A stretch of 64,000 nt of DNA. Origin: Flavobacteriales bacterium UBA1937. Lineage in GTDB: Bacteria > Bacteroidota > Bacteroidia > Flavobacteriales > Weeksellaceae. The notes beneath the pieces are model-generated. The model had not been told where the DNA came from and ran no database searches. It saw nothing but the letters and a program-made list of their open reading frames with translations. Shown here piece after piece: positions 35,979 to 45,454 of the stretch. Where the stretch lies: positions 7,925-71,924 of the forward strand of contig DDFD01000083.1 of assembly GCA_002337005.1 (NCBI GenBank), in the 5' to 3' direction. The position numbers and the translations under genes were made by a program. The first letter of the stretch is position 1; each line of letters opens with the position of its first letter.

Positions 35979-38900
35979 TATTTTATATTAAATCTTATTT
36001 TATACTGCCAACCAGTATTAATGTTATTAATTTGCATAGTTGGAATACCACCCGAACGAGAGATATAAATGCCTCCTTCATAAATATCTAAATAATTAAA
36101 TTTAATTCCTCCATTTGGGAGTGGCTCTCCTATTTTTGAATATGACTGGAATAGTAAGTCATAATCAGATTGCGAAATATTTAAATCTCCATTTAAAAGA
36201 ATTTTGTCATCAAAATTTTTAATATAATCAAACTCCTTGACGCTATTAATAATTTCATTGGGTTTTGGGATAACTTTTAAGTCTCCAGATTCAGAAATTT
36301 TTAGATTGCCACTGCCCCCTGGTTCTATACTCTCTTTTATAAGTTCTTCTGTACTAATCTTAGGCAACTTTCTTAATTCAACTTTTGGAGGTTCAATTTT
36401 TGGGGTATTATTTAAAGACCATGCTCCTCTACCATCAGCAATTTTAGCTCCTGTCCACATATTTCCTTTAGTACCAATTCCTGTATTGGTGACTTTTGCA
36501 TTGGCTAAACCTTGCTGTACGCCTCCAACTACACCTCCAATTACAGCACCTCCAATTGCACCTGAAATCATACCTTGAACCAGACCTCTTCCCATACTTT
36601 GTCCTGCCATACCAGAAAATCCAGCACCAGAAATAGCTCCTCCTACAGCACCACCAGCAGTTCCTGCAATTATACCTCCTAATATTCCACCACTGACACC
36701 TGATGCAAGTAGAGCAGCTTGTCCAGCCCAAGCCCCTACAGCACCAGAAGCGCCCCCAATAAGAGCTCCTCCTAACATGTAACCCCAAGTTTGTGGAGAG
36801 GAAAAATTCCACCCGCCCATCGCTGCACCTTGTATCATACCTATATCCGCACCTATAGCAATTGGCAATAAATACCATTGTCCAGTTAGTATTGTAAGTA
36901 AGGTAAATATAAACTCTCCACCAGGATCGCTGTACATTAATGGATTATTCATCACATACCCATACTTATTGTAGTTTTGGGTGTTTTGCGAATCTTGTAT
37001 ATTTTCATCAGCGTTTAAAAATCTTCTTAATAATGGATCATACAGCCTACCATTCATATGAATGAGCTCTACTTCTTTTAAATGTTCATGAGAAGTGTAG
37101 CCTCTGTCTAGCAGCCATTCTGTATTTTTAATGGTATTTCTATCGGTAATGGTAGCGCTATTGCCAATTTTAAGATGGGTAATATTACCCCATGCATCAA
37201 AGTGTCTTTGTTCAAGTTTATTACCCGCTTCATCACTAATCGCCAAGATACTGCCTAAGTAATCTTTGTGTAAAAATTTAAAAGAACCACTCGTCTCTGT
37301 ATAGTTTTTCAAATATACAATATTACTTTCATATGGTGTACCACCTATATATAGAATGTGTTTTTCTTTACCAGTCTGGGTATCTAGTATAATTTCTGTA
37401 TCCCCAGATTCATTATAATATTTAATATACCTAGCACCAGAGTTGGTGGTAAAATTACCTCCATAGTACATCACTTGTCTGCTTTCTGACAAGCCATAAT
37501 CAAAAGCATAATCTCCTTTTACTCCGTCAATTTTGATCGGGTCATTGTTTTCATTATATGTAATGCTTTGTATTAGTGTACTTGTAGGTGTCCCTTGGTT
37601 ATCATAATTTGCAACACCATTGGTATTAAGTGTCATTCCCGAAGGTCTATAAATGCTTTGAGCATTGCTGAATTGTATATTTCCTACTTGTTCGTTATAT
37701 ACAATTCTGCCTTTAGCATCATAAATATTATATGATAACTGACTTGTTACAGGGTTCGTCCATGAAGACAATCTATTATTGGTATCATAAGTAAAGTTCT
37801 CCGTAATATTAAAATCTCCCCCAGTAGTTCTACTATTCAATTCATTCTTAATTGCATTAAAAGAATAAGAGATACTCAAAATATTTGATTTAACAGAAGA
37901 AGAATGTTGAATACTGCTTAAGAAGTTATTCGCATCATAAGTATTGGTAATATTAGCAGCTCCTAATTTCTCGGTAAGAGTTTGTCCTTTCGCATTGGTG
38001 GTTTGCAGTTCCCAAAGGACATTGCCATTAACAATATTTTTTAGTTGATACAATGCACCACTCCAAGAATCATAAACCTGCTGTATATTAACCACAGTTG
38101 TAGTGCCTGATGAAGTCAATCCTTTAGAATATGATTGTATCCTACCGTAAGTATCGTAAGAAATATTATTTTGAAAAAAAGATTTACCATCTGTAACATT
38201 ATTCTCTGTATTAGCAGTAGGCCTTCCGTAGGTGTCATAAGTTATCGATGAGTTGAAAGATTTGCCTAAAGAAGTACCAGATTTACCTGTAATTTGACCT
38301 TTAGTGTTATAGGAATAAGTAATGGTTTTATTGGTAAGGATTACATTGTTTTTAGATAAATATTCCGTTTGTGTAACAAGTTGTCCTTTGTTATTATAAG
38401 CATATTGTTTATAGCCAAGAGAAGGACTTGTTTCTTTGGTTAGTTTACCAAAGCCATCATTATACTCATACGTATATTTGCCATTAGAAGGGTCATAAAA
38501 TTCCGTTTTTCTTCCCCAAGCGTCATAAGTATTGGTTACAACGTTAGTATCGTATTTTGCTTCTGTATTTTCTCCTGCTGCATTGTATTTGAAATTAATG
38601 ACACCACCCTTATCTTCGGCAGAAATAATTTTACCAATAGCATCTACAGTTTGTTTTTTAAATCTTCCTGTAGCATTGGTTTCTGTAACGGTTGCAGTTC
38701 TACCGCTGTAAGTAGTTTCTACTATTTTACCTGTGAAAGAAGTTACTTTTTTAGGTCTGGAATACTCATCATACTCTACAGTATTCCATTTTGAAGCTCC
38801 TGAACCTTCAAAATAAGGTTCACTATCTGCTGTTTTTCTACCTATGGCATCAAACTGACTTTCGACAGAGATAAAAGAACCTGCTGTTTTGAATGCTTTA

Positions 38901-41900
38901 GTTGATGTTTTATAGACTTGACCTAATTTATTGGTATAGGTAATTTTTTGTGCACCAGTAGCAGCCGTTTCAGTTACTTTTGCGTCTCCATTGCTTAGTT
39001 TTTCGTATGCATAAGTTGCTGTAGCAGAAAGATTGGTTTTAGAGGTCAATACTTTTCCCCAATTATCATAGGTATTGGTAAGAACTACCCCAAAAGGATC
39101 GGTCTGAGTTAGAACTTGCCCCCAATCATTATAAGTAATATTGGTAATCAATCCTAGATTGTCTTTCTTGCTGATTACAAATCTACCCAAAGTATCAAAA
39201 GTGGCTTCTTCGGTAATGGTATTGGTATCTACACTATTAGAAATTACTTTTTTTGTAATATTTCCAAAACCAGTAGCATTTCCTGTATCGTATGTGTAAG
39301 TTTCTAATAACCAACCTGAATTGTCTCTGTTCCACGTTTTAAGTGTTTCTAAAAGATTGTTAGCATTATATGTATATTCTTGTTTAGCCGACTTAGTGTC
39401 ACTGGTGAGCTGATAATATACCGTCTCTGTTTTGGAGCTAGGCCTGCCTATGTAATAATCTTTTCCTATACCCGTAAAATTATGAATATAAGCTAAATCT
39501 GTGGTTGATATAGAGTAATTATTATTGACATTGGTAATTGTTTGTGTTGGTAAGTAGTAGTTACCATAAGTCATAGAAGTAACTGAAGTAACGTCTTTTA
39601 AAAAATCTTTGATGGTAGAAGTTTTTGGAAGAATTACTTTTACACCATTTGCTAAAGTGCTAATATCATATGTGGTTAATTTTACAGATAATAGACTCGT
39701 GTTATTTAAGTCAATGTTACTAGGAAATACTTTGGTAACATCATTGGTTTTGATAGACCATTCTTTGATAGGCAATCCTTCGTTTAGAGGATCTATTTCA
39801 GTTCCTGACCACACCATGGTGTTTTCAAAACCAGTTGCATACCAAGAAGAACGTGCGGTTTGACGGAAGCCAACAACTCCTTTTCCTTGTAGGTGAGCAG
39901 TAAAACCTTTGTACAAGAAAGATTGATATCTATAAGTATTAGTTCCATAATTGGTTGCGAGAACTTGACCTAAGCCAGTTACTACAAATTTCTCAGGTAT
40001 AGAGCTTTCTAGGTAAGGATATGTTAGAGTATTGGTTACAGGGATAAAATTTGATGTAGAATAAGCAATCTCTGTTTTTAAGTCCCCTTGATTTATCCCA
40101 ATGATCTTATTACTTTGAATGTCAGATTTATGGTCATATGCCCAGAATTGACTAGGTATCCAGGAAGTTTGAGACTTACCATAAATTAAGAATCTTGTAT
40201 TGTACTGTCTGTATATAAAATTACCTAAAACTTCTTGAAAAATATAATTTCCTGAATTTTGGTTTATAATAGTTTCTTTTGGAGTAAAAAGCATATTACC
40301 ATTTTCATAACCACTTACTTCATCAGCTCTAACCCAATTGATGGTAGGCTTATTTATTTCATACCAGGTGACAAAATTAACAATGTCAGACTTTCCATCA
40401 TTATTTATATCAAGAACTTTTGCTACGCTATAATTACGATAAGTACCTCCTGTCTCTGTTTTCGTAGCAAAAAATTTTTCACCATAAAATGAAGGAACAA
40501 ACCCTTTACCAGTGTTAATATTAATAACATAATTTCCGCGTGAGCTAAACCCTCTGCTTATAGTATGCATATCTGTCTTAGCAAAAAGATCAGATTTACC
40601 ATCTCCATTAAAATCCCCAACTTGTAAATCCTCAGTCTTGCCATCAAATTGATAACCATCAATATAAGTAAAAGAAAAGTTATTATATAAGTCTTTAGTT
40701 ATGTTATAATAATAAATATTGCTAACAGGAACCTGATCAGTTACAGTAGGATTGCCAAATGAAATTGTAGATGTGTAAGAATATGGCTTTTTAGTGCTTG
40801 TAGTTGAAACACTACCAATGTCAACAATCCCATCTCCATTAAAGTCTCCATAGACAGCATCCTTTAATACATCTTTACTAGAACTTGAATAAACTTGAGT
40901 ATAAGGAAAACTGCTGTCTTGCTTAATCAAAATATAGTAATAAGAATTGTAATCGTAATACTGACAGTCTCCTCCTGGTGCTATTCTCTGAGTTACAGAT
41001 TCATTGCTCTTAAGAGTTTGTTTACTTTTTGCAGCTTTATATAATTGAATACCGCCACCGCCATCATTACAAACTGTTTCTGTAGTGGTATTTTGTTTTA
41101 ATAATAATAATTCTGGAACACCATCAGCTTCTAAATCATATTCATACAATTTTCCGATACTTGTATAAGTATCAGACATATACGAACCATCATTTGTATG
41201 ACTTGTTTCATCATATTCTGCTTTTGTAATTACTTTGGTAGATATTAATTGTAAAGCATTTTGCGGTGTAATTAAATCATAATATGAACTTATTTTTTTC
41301 GTTAGATCTATTGCATAATAATAAATAGTAATATTTTGAGTAGCTGGGTCTATTTTATAATAAGCAAATCCTTTGTTATTTAAAAGTCTATTTTGCGAAT
41401 CTTTTATAGTAATAACAGTTGCATCTTTGAAAACATCTGTTGCTCCCAAGTAATAAGTTCCACCCAGTTGTACATAATAACCAGCTGGACTGTAATTTGT
41501 TGTTACAGAGCAATTACTGCAACTTCCGTCAACTGTTGCTGTTCCATTACTAAAATAACAAATATTAGGAGCAGGGCTAGTACAAGTTATCTGTTTTGAA
41601 CCTGTAAATACAATGTTGTCAATTACTCCGTTTCCATCAAAATCTCCAGACAACTTAACATCATCAAAGTTAAAAGCATTATTATTCCCCAATGTAGAAG
41701 TGTTTTTATCCTTCTGCTGTTCAAAAATTACAGGATTTGCTGCTTCATTTGCAGCATTGTATTCGGTAATTTTATTTACAAACTGATATTGATTACCGTT
41801 GGGGTCTTTAGTATATTCAATAAGATACTTTCTAAATTGTGAACCATTTGTATTTACTACGACATTAGACAGAATTTTATCTTGGATAAAGCTTACTCCA

Positions 41901-42631
41901 TTTACATAAGATTGTTCTTTTAAATCTCTCGTTGCATAATTGAAAATAATCTGATTAAAGTGAGATTTTCCAATTGTTTCATTTCCTCCCCATTGAATAC
42001 TGCTTACTACTGCTACATTATTAGCTTGAGTATAGTTATAAGTAATATAATTGCCCTGTGCATCTTTCCATTTTACAATATTATATTCAATAGGCGTTCT
42101 CGCACTACTTGTTCCTGTAGTGGTGGCACCATACCAAGCTTGTGAACCATCTTCAAAAGTAACTTCCCAATATTCTGGTCCTTGCCAAGTTTGACCAGAA
42201 ATTGTGCCTAATGATTTTATTTTTATGTTAGAATATTTTTCTGTTACATATTCTGCTCCATCACCTCCATTCGCTCCACTACCAGATTTTAGAATTAATC
42301 TTTGTCCGTTGAAACTATAAAAATCAGTATTGTTAAGTTGAATTCCTTTTACTTCACCATCTTTTTCTATAGTTTTGCCCATTCTAGTGACACTTGTGAT
42401 TCCAGAAATATTCCAACCATACCCAGCAATCCTATTCCCTGTACCACTGATATAGCCAAGATTGATTTGAGGAGCAATACTTTTTATCCCTGGAGGTAAA
42501 GCAATAGGTAGGGTGTACTGAAGCTGTCCCCCTCCATTTACCTCTATACTTCCCGTGGTATCATGAAAACTGGTTTGGGCTATTAGAAAATTATAAATTC
42601 CTAATAGTAATAGTAAGTATAATTTTTTCAT
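35978..42631 (-). CDS. SpvB/RHS-repeat polymorphic toxin
   Basis: 2217 residues. Signal peptide ends FLIAQ. An SpvB-type domain opens the protein (GSIEVNGGGQLQYTLPIALP; GYGWNISG). VCBS/FG-GAP-like units follow (GDFNGDGIVDIG; VGDFNGDGKSDLF; LDINNDGKSDIV), then many YD/RHS repeats (about 1100-1750) and the RHS core (GRLYDPLLRRFLNADE; KYGYVMNNPLMYSDPGG), ending near residue 1900. A Gly/Ala-rich segment leads to a ~200-residue unique tip (DYIKNFDDKILLNG; NGGIKFNYLDIYEGG) whose activity I do not recognise. This is the cocoon-with-warhead plan of TcB/TcC and RHS toxins. Immunity gene follows directly. Confidence 0.9.
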   Translation of the reverse strand: MKKLYLLLLLGIYNFLIAQTSFHDTTGSIEVNGGGQLQYTLPIALPPGIKSIAPQINLGYISGTGNRIAGYGWNISGITSVTRMGKTIEKDGEVKGIQLNNTDFYSFNGQRLILKSGSGANGGDGAEYVTEKYSNIKIKSLGTISGQTWQGPEYWEVTFEDGSQAWYGATTTGTSSARTPIEYNIVKWKDAQGNYITYNYTQANNVAVVSSIQWGGNETIGKSHFNQIIFNYATRDLKEQSYVNGVSFIQDKILSNVVVNTNGSQFRKYLIEYTKDPNGNQYQFVNKITEYNAANEAANPVIFEQQKDKNTSTLGNNNAFNFDDVKLSGDFDGNGVIDNIVFTGSKQITCTSPAPNICYFSNGTATVDGSCSNCSVTTNYSPAGYYVQLGGTYYLGATDVFKDATVITIKDSQNRLLNNKGFAYYKIDPATQNITIYYYAIDLTKKISSYYDLITPQNALQLISTKVITKAEYDETSHTNDGSYMSDTYTSIGKLYEYDLEADGVPELLLLKQNTTTETVCNDGGGGIQLYKAAKSKQTLKSNESVTQRIAPGGDCQYYDYNSYYYILIKQDSSFPYTQVYSSSSKDVLKDAVYGDFNGDGIVDIGSVSTTSTKKPYSYTSTISFGNPTVTDQVPVSNIYYYNITKDLYNNFSFTYIDGYQFDGKTEDLQVGDFNGDGKSDLFAKTDMHTISRGFSSRGNYVININTGKGFVPSFYGEKFFATKTETGGTYRNYSVAKVLDINNDGKSDIVNFVTWYEINKPTINWVRADEVSGYENGNMLFTPKETIINQNSGNYIFQEVLGNFIYRQYNTRFLIYGKSQTSWIPSQFWAYDHKSDIQSNKIIGINQGDLKTEIAYSTSNFIPVTNTLTYPYLESSIPEKFVVTGLGQVLATNYGTNTYRYQSFLYKGFTAHLQGKGVVGFRQTARSSWYATGFENTMVWSGTEIDPLNEGLPIKEWSIKTNDVTKVFPSNIDLNNTSLLSVKLTTYDISTLANGVKVILPKTSTIKDFLKDVTSVTSMTYGNYYLPTQTITNVNNNYSISTTDLAYIHNFTGIGKDYYIGRPSSKTETVYYQLTSDTKSAKQEYTYNANNLLETLKTWNRDNSGWLLETYTYDTGNATGFGNITKKVISNSVDTNTITEEATFDTLGRFVISKKDNLGLITNITYNDWGQVLTQTDPFGVVLTNTYDNWGKVLTSKTNLSATATYAYEKLSNGDAKVTETAATGAQKITYTNKLGQVYKTSTKAFKTAGSFISVESQFDAIGRKTADSEPYFEGSGASKWNTVEYDEYSRPKKVTSFTGKIVETTYSGRTATVTETNATGRFKKQTVDAIGKIISAEDKGGVINFKYNAAGENTEAKYDTNVVTNTYDAWGRKTEFYDPSNGKYTYEYNDGFGKLTKETSPSLGYKQYAYNNKGQLVTQTEYLSKNNVILTNKTITYSYNTKGQITGKSGTSLGKSFNSSITYDTYGRPTANTENNVTDGKSFFQNNISYDTYGRIQSYSKGLTSSGTTTVVNIQQVYDSWSGALYQLKNIVNGNVLWELQTTNAKGQTLTEKLGAANITNTYDANNFLSSIQHSSSVKSNILSISYSFNAIKNELNSRTTGGDFNITENFTYDTNNRLSSWTNPVTSQLSYNIYDAKGRIVYNEQVGNIQFSNAQSIYRPSGMTLNTNGVANYDNQGTPTSTLIQSITYNENNDPIKIDGVKGDYAFDYGLSESRQVMYYGGNFTTNSGARYIKYYNESGDTEIILDTQTGKEKHILYIGGTPYESNIVYLKNYTETSGSFKFLHKDYLGSILAISDEAGNKLEQRHFDAWGNITHLKIGNSATITDRNTIKNTEWLLDRGYTSHEHLKEVELIHMNGRLYDPLLRRFLNADENIQDSQNTQNYNKYGYVMNNPLMYSDPGGEFIFTLLTILTGQWYLLPIAIGADIGMIQGAAMGGWNFSSPQTWGYMLGGALIGGASGAVGAWAGQAALLASGVSGGILGGIIAGTAGGAVGGAISGAGFSGMAGQSMGRGLVQGMISGAIGGAVIGGVVGGVQQGLANAKVTNTGIGTKGNMWTGAKIADGRGAWSLNNTPKIEPPKVELRKLPKISTEELIKESIEPGGSGNLKISESGDLKVIPKPNEIINSVKEFDYIKNFDDKILLNGDLNISQSDYDLLFQSYSKIGEPLPNGGIKFNYLDIYEGGIYISRSGGIPTMQINNINTGWQYKIRFNIK

Positions 42632-42639
42632 ATGATTTT

Positions 42640-43071
42640 TTAGTTCTTGGTTATTGTTCTATTGTAAATACTTCCATCTAATAGATAGAATCTTAAATAA
42701 TAAACCCCATAAGGATAATTGCTCATATTAAAAACATAAGAATTTCCCATCTTGGATTTAACATCCACGGTTTCCATAATCTGAAATGAATTATAGGCTA
42801 AAAGGTCTATCTTAACAATATAGTCCTTGATATCTTGCTCCCAGATTACGTTAAGAACAGTTTTTACTGGAACTGGTACTGTCTGAATTTTGTTTGCTAT
42901 TTGGTCGGCTAGTGTAGGAATAGAAGTGCTCTCTGTGCTACTTGCCATTCTGCCTGTTCCGGAGGCTGTGCCTCTATAGATTTGATTGCCAGAGTCATCA
43001 TAAGTAAAAATGACTTGAGCTTTACTTGTCATCCCGACTAGAATAAACAAGCTGATGTAAAACTGTTTCAT
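42640..43071 (-). CDS. Small secreted partner with T9SS-tail-like end, upstream of the RHS toxin
   Basis: 143 residues. Signal peptide ends TSKAQ. A short low-complexity linker (ASGTGRMASSTESTS) leads to an ~80-residue beta domain: IVKIDLLAYNSFQIMETVDV, YVFNMSNYPYGVYYLRFYL, IYNRTITKN. That resembles the type A T9SS C-terminal signal (LxxLxxGVYxL...K) without cargo. The stop is 8 bp before the toxin ATG, so they are one operon. It might help the toxin reach the T9SS (inference) or be a small surface protein. Confidence 0.65.
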   Translation of the reverse strand: MKQFYISLFILVGMTSKAQVIFTYDDSGNQIYRGTASGTGRMASSTESTSIPTLADQIANKIQTVPVPVKTVLNVIWEQDIKDYIVKIDLLAYNSFQIMETVDVKSKMGNSYVFNMSNYPYGVYYLRFYLLDGSIYNRTITKN

Positions 43072-43309
43072 AGAAAATGGTTTTTATATGGAAAACTTGA
43101 GAAATTTAAAAATCGACGAATGTCTTTTTTAGAAACTCTCACGTTTAATTATTAATCTTTATGCCTTCAAAAAATGAAAGTAATTTATCTTAAATGTGTT
43201 TTCAATGTTTTTAGTTGCGATTAATGTAGAACAATTATATATACTTACCAACACACTAAAACAGTGAGTTTTATCATAATTAAACATAATATTTAATTTT
43301 ATAAAACAA

Positions 43310-43338
43310 AATAATCACACAAAACGGGTGTGATTATT
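43310..43338. terminator. Bidirectional hairpin
   Basis: AATAATCACAC and its exact complement around a 7-base loop; T-rich on both outgoing sides (TTTTTTATTTTA on plus, TTTTGTTTTAT on minus). Confidence 0.65.
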
Positions 43339-43806
43339 TTTTATTTTACTGAATATCAGTACTTAATTTTTGTAAAATAGAAAATTGATTAATACTAAAA
43401 TTTGATTAGTGGAAATATTATGTTAATCATTTTTTTTGAATTTTCTTGTTGTTTTTTATAAAATAACGGTCATAATTTGTAGTTTTTTATCTTTTTTTAG
43501 TGTTTTTTGGTGTTTTTAAGGCTCGAAAATTTGCTTTTTCTGCTTTTGAGATTAGTGAAATGGATAAATATTTACAAATTTTAAACAAGATTGAGCTATT
43601 GAAAACTTGTTAGTAGGCAATTTTATATCATAAACTATATAAAAAGAGGTAAATATATTGAGGCTTTCTTTACCTTAAAAGAAAATTAAAATTAATGCAG
43701 AAGAAGATATTAGCAATATTAATTATGTTTTTTTTCTATATTTGATTTTACAAATTTCTTCTTTATTTCTTTTTCAAGAAGAATAGAAGATTGTTTTTAT
43801 TGGTTT

Positions 43807-43840
43807 GGAATAGCTACAGGAAGCGTAGCTATTCCTTTTT
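43807..43840 (+). terminator. Strong plus-strand terminator without an assigned gene
   Basis: GGAATAGCTAC / GTAGCTATTCC (11 pairs) around a 7-base loop, followed by TTTTT. No plus-strand protein gene precedes it inside the element for over 10 kb, which implies a non-coding transcript. Confidence 0.7.
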
Positions 43841-44038
43841 ATTCAGAATTTACTTTTCAAAACTAAATAGTATAAAAATTGGAGAGGTTCATAAGATTAA
43901 TATATTTGGAATACATTAATTGAGGTGATTTGAAGAATTTTAGAAATGAAAATAGATGAATCAATTTGAAAAAAATAAACTTAGCTCGACTTTGTACTGA
44001 TGAAAACACTAATTCAGATATTGAATCATAAATTGTTT

Positions 44039-45193
44039 TTACCGTCCTAACTTATTCTTTCTTTCTATTTTGGTCTCTTCAAACTGATTATTTTTGTTTT
44101 CTCCGAACCGAAGCAATGCAAAAATTTTTGCCTTTTTCTCAGAATCCTTAAAAACCTCCTCAAAAGCCGAAAAAGGAATGTGATTTTCTTTTGATGTTTT
44201 TTCCAATATCTCAATCATTTTATTTTTTCGTTCTGCATCATTTAGATTTTGCAGATTCGGAATTTTTATACTTTCTTGTAAAATGGCTTTTTTAAGTGTA
44301 TTCTCAACTGAATCCAGATATTTTTTCTTTTCAACGGCAAAAACAGCTTCACTGGTCAAGAGAGCGGAGTTTTTGCTTTTGAAAAAGAAAACTTCTTTTT
44401 TCAGGCTTTCAATTTTTGTTTTCAGTTCTACAATCTGTTTCTCTTTTGATTCTAGTTCGGTTTTGCTTTTAAGAAGTTGGAGGTTGTTGGATTTGATAGC
44501 CTTTTTGTAATTTTCAATGGTTTTATCCGTTTTTATTTTCTGAAAACCAAGAAAGTCTGTTTCTTTAACGATGAATTCCCCTTCTTTTTTGGAGTCAATT
44601 TCGGAATGGAGTTCACGTTTAATTTCTTCCAAAACTGTTATTTCTTCTTCTATTTTTTTGATTTTAAATTCAACCGCTTCCAATCTGGCTAATGAACCTG
44701 AAATACCTCTTTCCATTTCCAAACATTCTGCTGCTAAATCCTGCATTTTGGAATAATGAAAAGATTGATGTTTCAATGTTTTTCCTGTTTCCAAATCCTG
44801 CCAATCTGCTACTAAATGAGCGTGATAATTCGGTTTCCATTCTTTGGTGTCTTTATCATAATGTCCTTCATCTTTATGTATGGCAATTTGAAAAATTCGG
44901 ATTTTCAGTTCCTCTTCCAATCTTTTTGATAGGTTGTGTAAATCCTGCATCGTGGTATTTTCTTTAATTACTACAACCGCTTCCCGAATTGGCATTGCAT
45001 TTTTCTGTAATTTTCTGCCCGATTTTTCTTTGCAATAGTTTTCTATTTTTAACAGTCGGTCTGCAATTTTTTGCTCCATCCAATATTCATTTTTACGAGT
45101 TAAATCTTTGCGGATATAATCAAAGGATTTCTTTCTGAAATTATGAATCTCGGAATCGAATTTTACGGCTTTGAAATTGATTGATGTCTTCAT
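44039..45193 (-). CDS. mob: Relaxase / mobilisation protein (MobV/Pre type)
   Basis: 384 residues. The N-terminal ~190 residues are the relaxase domain with the metal-binding HUH motif in PNYHAHLVADW and a nearby acidic IAIHKDEGHYD; the rest is a long coiled coil (about 165-290) and a charged tail. MobV-type relaxases nick at oriT and lead the strand during conjugal mobilisation. Upstream are four 25-bp repeats (45218-45341), probably its binding region or oriT. No coupling protein is present, so transfer would need a helper element. Confidence 0.85.
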   Translation of the reverse strand: MKTSINFKAVKFDSEIHNFRKKSFDYIRKDLTRKNEYWMEQKIADRLLKIENYCKEKSGRKLQKNAMPIREAVVVIKENTTMQDLHNLSKRLEEELKIRIFQIAIHKDEGHYDKDTKEWKPNYHAHLVADWQDLETGKTLKHQSFHYSKMQDLAAECLEMERGISGSLARLEAVEFKIKKIEEEITVLEEIKRELHSEIDSKKEGEFIVKETDFLGFQKIKTDKTIENYKKAIKSNNLQLLKSKTELESKEKQIVELKTKIESLKKEVFFFKSKNSALLTSEAVFAVEKKKYLDSVENTLKKAILQESIKIPNLQNLNDAERKNKMIEILEKTSKENHIPFSAFEEVFKDSEKKAKIFALLRFGENKNNQFEETKIERKNKLGR

Positions 45194-45217
45194 TTTTCTT
45201 AAATTTGATGATGATTA

Positions 45218-45341
45218 AACCTGTATCTTTTTTACTCAGGTTACCTAGCAACCTGTATCTATTTTATGCAGCTTTTACAATGACCTTGCATTATTTTATA
45301 CAGGTTAAGAAGATTGAACCTTGTACTATTTTTTACAGCTT
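45218..45341. repeat. Four 25-bp iteron-like repeats upstream of the relaxase gene
   Basis: Units at 45218-45242, 45250-45274, 45282-45306 and 45317-45341; pitch 32, 32 and 35 bp (about three helical turns). Each unit is a loose dyad, AACCTGTA at one end and TACAGGTT or close at the other, with a T-rich centre. The position directly before the relaxase ATG suggests oriT or a relaxase operator. Confidence 0.8.
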
Positions 45342-45454
45342 AAAGCCTCGCAGAGCGAAGAAGAAACTTTGTTGGGAGAGTATCGCGACCTTCAAAGTTG
45401 CGAATGAGCTCCTAACTCTTGCATATAGTTGATGAAAAATAAGCATCCGCATTA

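Larger units (their letters stand above)
43072..44038. other. Non-coding region between toxin operon and relaxase gene
   Basis: Nearly 1 kb, very A+T-rich, with two strong hairpins (43310-43338 and 43807-43835) and no ORF longer than about 20 codons. A plus-strand stretch 43540-43840 ends in a textbook terminator and could be a small RNA. The promoter of the toxin operon must lie at the left side, but I found no clear -7 box. Confidence 0.5.

Noticed and set aside
36468..36878. A 136-codon Gly/Arg/Trp/Cys-rich frame antisense-like to the toxin
   Set aside because: It is a shifted reading of the Gly/Ala-rich region of the RHS protein on the same strand; composition is abnormal and it has no start context.
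45218..45341. Regularly spaced repeats that resemble a CRISPR array
   Set aside because: Only four units; the gaps between units are 7-10 bp, far too short for spacers; the units vary; no cas genes nearby.
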